NCBI GenBank assembly: GCA_947258985.1
Contig: CAMYKI010000028.1
Location: forward strand, 1-34,034
Direction of reading: 5' to 3'
Source: an uncultured Acidimicrobiaceae bacterium
Lineage (GTDB): Bacteria; Actinomycetota; Acidimicrobiia; Spongiisociales; UBA5794
DNA length: 34,034 nucleotides
The notes below the pieces were generated by a model. The model did not search any database, was not told the DNA's origin, and worked only from the letters and a program-made list of their open reading frames with translations. This document shows positions 32,516-34,034 of this stretch, one piece after another. The stretch's first letter is position 1, and each line of letters starts with the position of its first letter. The translations under genes and the position numbers were made by a program.

Positions 32516-33001
32516 ATGCGCCGCACCCTCTCAATCCTGTTCATCGTTCTGGTCATGGCTGGGTGTGGGGGCGAGACCGCCGACATTTCGGCCGTCCCCG
32601 AGCTCCCGGAGACGACGACCGAGGAGCTCTCGGCGATCATCGCCCGATCCCCTACCCCGGTAGTGCTCAACGTGTGGGCATCCTGGTGCATCCCTTGCCG
32701 TTCCGAAGCGCCTCTGCTGGAGCGGGCGGCACAATCGGCCGGAGGGGACGTCACGTTCATCGGCCTCAACGTGCAAGACGATCAGGAGGGAGCCCGCGGC
32801 TTCATCGCCGAGTTCTTCCCGGACGCACAGATCGACCACTACATCGACGTCAGGGGCAACATCCCGGTCGACCTCGGCGGTGGGCGTGGGGTCCCGCTCA
32901 CGTTCTTCTACGCCCCCGGAGCAGAGCTCGTCGAGTTGCACAGCGGGGTCATCGACGAAAGAACGCTGGCACTGCAAATTGACGAGATCCTGAGCCGCTG
33001 A
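32516..33001 (+). CDS. TlpA/ResA-like thioredoxin-fold lipoprotein
   Basis: The 161-residue product has a short signal and a Cys after VMAG (C17), so it is probably lipid-anchored outside the membrane. The thioredoxin fold has the active site WCIPC (C58, C61) in VVLNVWASWCIPCRSEAPLLE and the cis-Pro region GVPLTFFYAPGAELVELHSG. WCxPC and this layout fit TlpA/ResA reductases, which reduce disulfides in apocytochromes or other exported proteins. The stop shares one base with the next start (TGATG), so it is coupled to the Lgt-like gene. Confidence 0.87.
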   Translation: MRRTLSILFIVLVMAGCGGETADISAVPELPETTTEELSAIIARSPTPVVLNVWASWCIPCRSEAPLLERAAQSAGGDVTFIGLNVQDDQEGARGFIAEFFPDAQIDHYIDVRGNIPVDLGGGRGVPLTFFYAPGAELVELHSGVIDERTLALQIDEILSR

Positions 33002-33720
33002 TGGAATTCACTCTCCTTGGGGCGGTCCTCTTCGCTGTTCTCCCTCTTTATGGCGTGCTCTACTGGGAGGCGCGGCGCGGCAACGCCGCATCGTGCACAA
33101 AAAATCTCTGGGACATCGCCCTTGCCGGAGTAATCGCAGGTGTGTTTGTCGGACGTCTGGCGGCAATGATCGGAGACGGGGTGAATCCCATCACTCATCC
33201 GGCGGACATGGTGCTCATCCGCGGCGGCGTCGCCACCGGCCCTGCGGCCGTTGCAGGGATCGCAACCGTCGCCTGGCTGGGCCGCGAGGAGCTGTGGCCG
33301 GTCTTCGACGGTCTTGCCGCCGCCGCTCTCGCCGGGCTCGGAGGATGGCATGCCGGCTGTGTCGTCCGTGACGCCTGCCTGGGCACTGCCTCTGATCTGC
33401 CCTGGGCGGTCGCCCAGGACGGGAGCACGGTAACTCGGCATCCGGTAGAGATGTATGCGGCACTCGGACTGTTTGCGGGCGCCATTGTGATCGCCGTGTG
33501 GAGACAGCGCGGGAGACCGGCGCCTGCAGTGCCGGCCGGGCTGGCTCTCGCTTGGGCAAGCGCCGTGCGATTGCTCACGGAACCGCTGCGCCCCAACCTG
33601 AGCGGCGGCCCGATTGCCTGGTATGTGTTGGGCTTCGTCGCAGGCTTCGCCCTCGCACTTTGGGCCTGGAATCGTCACCGGCATGGCCGATCGGCCGGGA
33701 ACGCTCCGGTAGGTGACTAA
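33001..33720 (+). CDS. Prolipoprotein diacylglyceryl transferase (Lgt)-like membrane protein
   Basis: The 239-residue product has six or seven membrane segments. Features recalling Lgt are GRLAAMIGDGVNP early, IRGGVATGPAAVAG in the middle, and HPVEMYAALGLFAGAIVI (compare the RHP-QLYE region of Lgt) later, followed by a conserved-looking RLLTEPLRP. The usual HGGL motif is not present in standard form, and the protein is shorter than most Lgt enzymes. It may therefore be a divergent Lgt-family member rather than the housekeeping enzyme. Coupling with a thioredoxin lipoprotein suggests a shared envelope role. Confidence 0.55.
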   Translation: MEFTLLGAVLFAVLPLYGVLYWEARRGNAASCTKNLWDIALAGVIAGVFVGRLAAMIGDGVNPITHPADMVLIRGGVATGPAAVAGIATVAWLGREELWPVFDGLAAAALAGLGGWHAGCVVRDACLGTASDLPWAVAQDGSTVTRHPVEMYAALGLFAGAIVIAVWRQRGRPAPAVPAGLALAWASAVRLLTEPLRPNLSGGPIAWYVLGFVAGFALALWAWNRHRHGRSAGNAPVGD

Positions 33721-33894
33721 CCAGGAAATGACACCCGAAAGCCCCCGCGCGGTATTACATTCGGATGTAGAGACCTAGAGGGGTACCAGGAACCTCTTCC
33801 ACAACTCGGGAAGAAGGTGGGTTGCAGCGCATTTCGTTGACGTTTCGTATTCTCAGTTCGATCGCGATCTCGCGTTCGGGAAGGAGACCCGGTT
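33721..33894 (+). promoter_or_regulatory. Leader region of the terminal secreted-protein gene
   Basis: This 174-nt gap holds a small hairpin TACAT-TCGG-ATGTA (33756-33769), a TTGACG box at 33837-33842 that could be a -35, the self-complementary GATCGCGATC near 33859-33868, and a strong Shine-Dalgarno AAGGAG at 33881-33886, 8 nt before the TTG start. A matching -10 is not obvious. No known riboswitch pattern was recognised. Confidence 0.4.
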
Positions 33895-34034
33895 TTGGAC
33901 AATCATCTGACAATTCGTGTACCAAAAAGACTGATCAAAGCAACACTTGTGCTGGCACTCGTTGCGGCCGTCATCTCACCGATTGCAGTATCCGCCAGCC
34001 ACACATTCACCGATGTCCCGGACGAGAGTCTCTT
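33895..34034 (+). CDS. Secreted protein with S-layer-homology-like start (partial, runs off the window)
   Basis: The frame starts with TTG at 33895 and stays open for 46 codons to the window end. It begins MDNHLTIRVPKRLIKATLV, continues through a hydrophobic stretch (LVLALVAAVISPIAVSAS), and then HTFTDVPDESL, which resembles the opening of SLH domains and of many actinobacterial surface proteins (FxDVP). The signal peptide and the AAGGAG 8 nt upstream make the unusual start credible. The C-terminal part is not visible. Confidence 0.65.
   Translation, partial: MDNHLTIRVPKRLIKATLVLALVAAVISPIAVSASHTFTDVPDESL

Noticed and set aside
33721-33894. Riboswitch in the leader of the terminal gene
   Set aside because: Only short hairpins are visible; none of the conserved cores I know fit.
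1-34034. tRNA or rRNA genes
   Set aside because: No cloverleaf-like or rRNA-like segments were recognised in the intergenic regions, which are mostly too short.

Overview
The window is GC-rich bacterial DNA, densely packed with short intergenic gaps. It most likely comes from an actinomycete-type organism (Actinomycetota, possibly a deep lineage such as Acidimicrobiia). Support for this: a DUF222/HNH (13E12-type) protein, a DnaQ-like exonuclease fused to a UvrC-like GIY-YIG half, a mycothiol-type maleylpyruvate isomerase family protein, a septum-formation-domain protein, a split three-gene pnt transhydrogenase, and many genes whose start codon lies only 6-8 nt after a TANNNT box, as expected for leaderless mRNAs. 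The lineage is inferred; there is no rRNA gene in the window.

Left part (1-4.5 kb): a secreted M1 metallopeptidase lipoprotein and a DapA-superfamily aldolase lacking the usual substrate-binding Arg. These are followed by two adjacent palindromic repeat elements with 15-bp terminal inverted repeats. On the minus strand lies an envelope-stress-type operon: ECF sigma factor, soluble zinc-finger anti-sigma factor and a small MscS-like channel. A TTGACA box and a perfect 7-1-7 palindrome precede the sigma gene.

Middle-left (4.5-17 kb): two strong inverted repeats precede the pntAA-pntAB-pntB operon (overlapping stops and starts). Then come an ABC exporter pair, an archaeal-type S-adenosylmethionine synthetase, a convergent AlkA-type glycosylase, a septum-formation-domain membrane protein, menC, a large TPM-domain protein with a Gly-rich tail, and a SpoU-family RNA methyltransferase whose start lies inside the preceding gene.

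Middle-right (17-25.6 kb): a 33-nt tandem repeat between convergent genes, a Thr-rich lipoprotein, a DinB-fold enzyme, a DsbA-fold protein without CXXC, the exonuclease/GIY-YIG fusion, a gene-poor stretch with a GNAT remnant, a small membrane protein, the DUF222-HNH protein, and a Cdc48-like double AAA+ ATPase with a degenerate first ring.

Right part (25.6-34 kb): a complete histidine pathway apart from the histidinol-phosphate phosphatase. hisA is divergent from a tightly coupled run of a TrpR-like regulator (YerC/HisR type), hisG, hisD, hisC, hisB, hisH, hisF and hisIE. An imperfect palindrome centred on TTAA sits over the predicted -10 elements of both divergent promoters and is the best operator candidate. 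The window ends with a TlpA-like thioredoxin lipoprotein coupled to an Lgt-like membrane protein, and the first 46 codons of a secreted protein with an SLH-like start.
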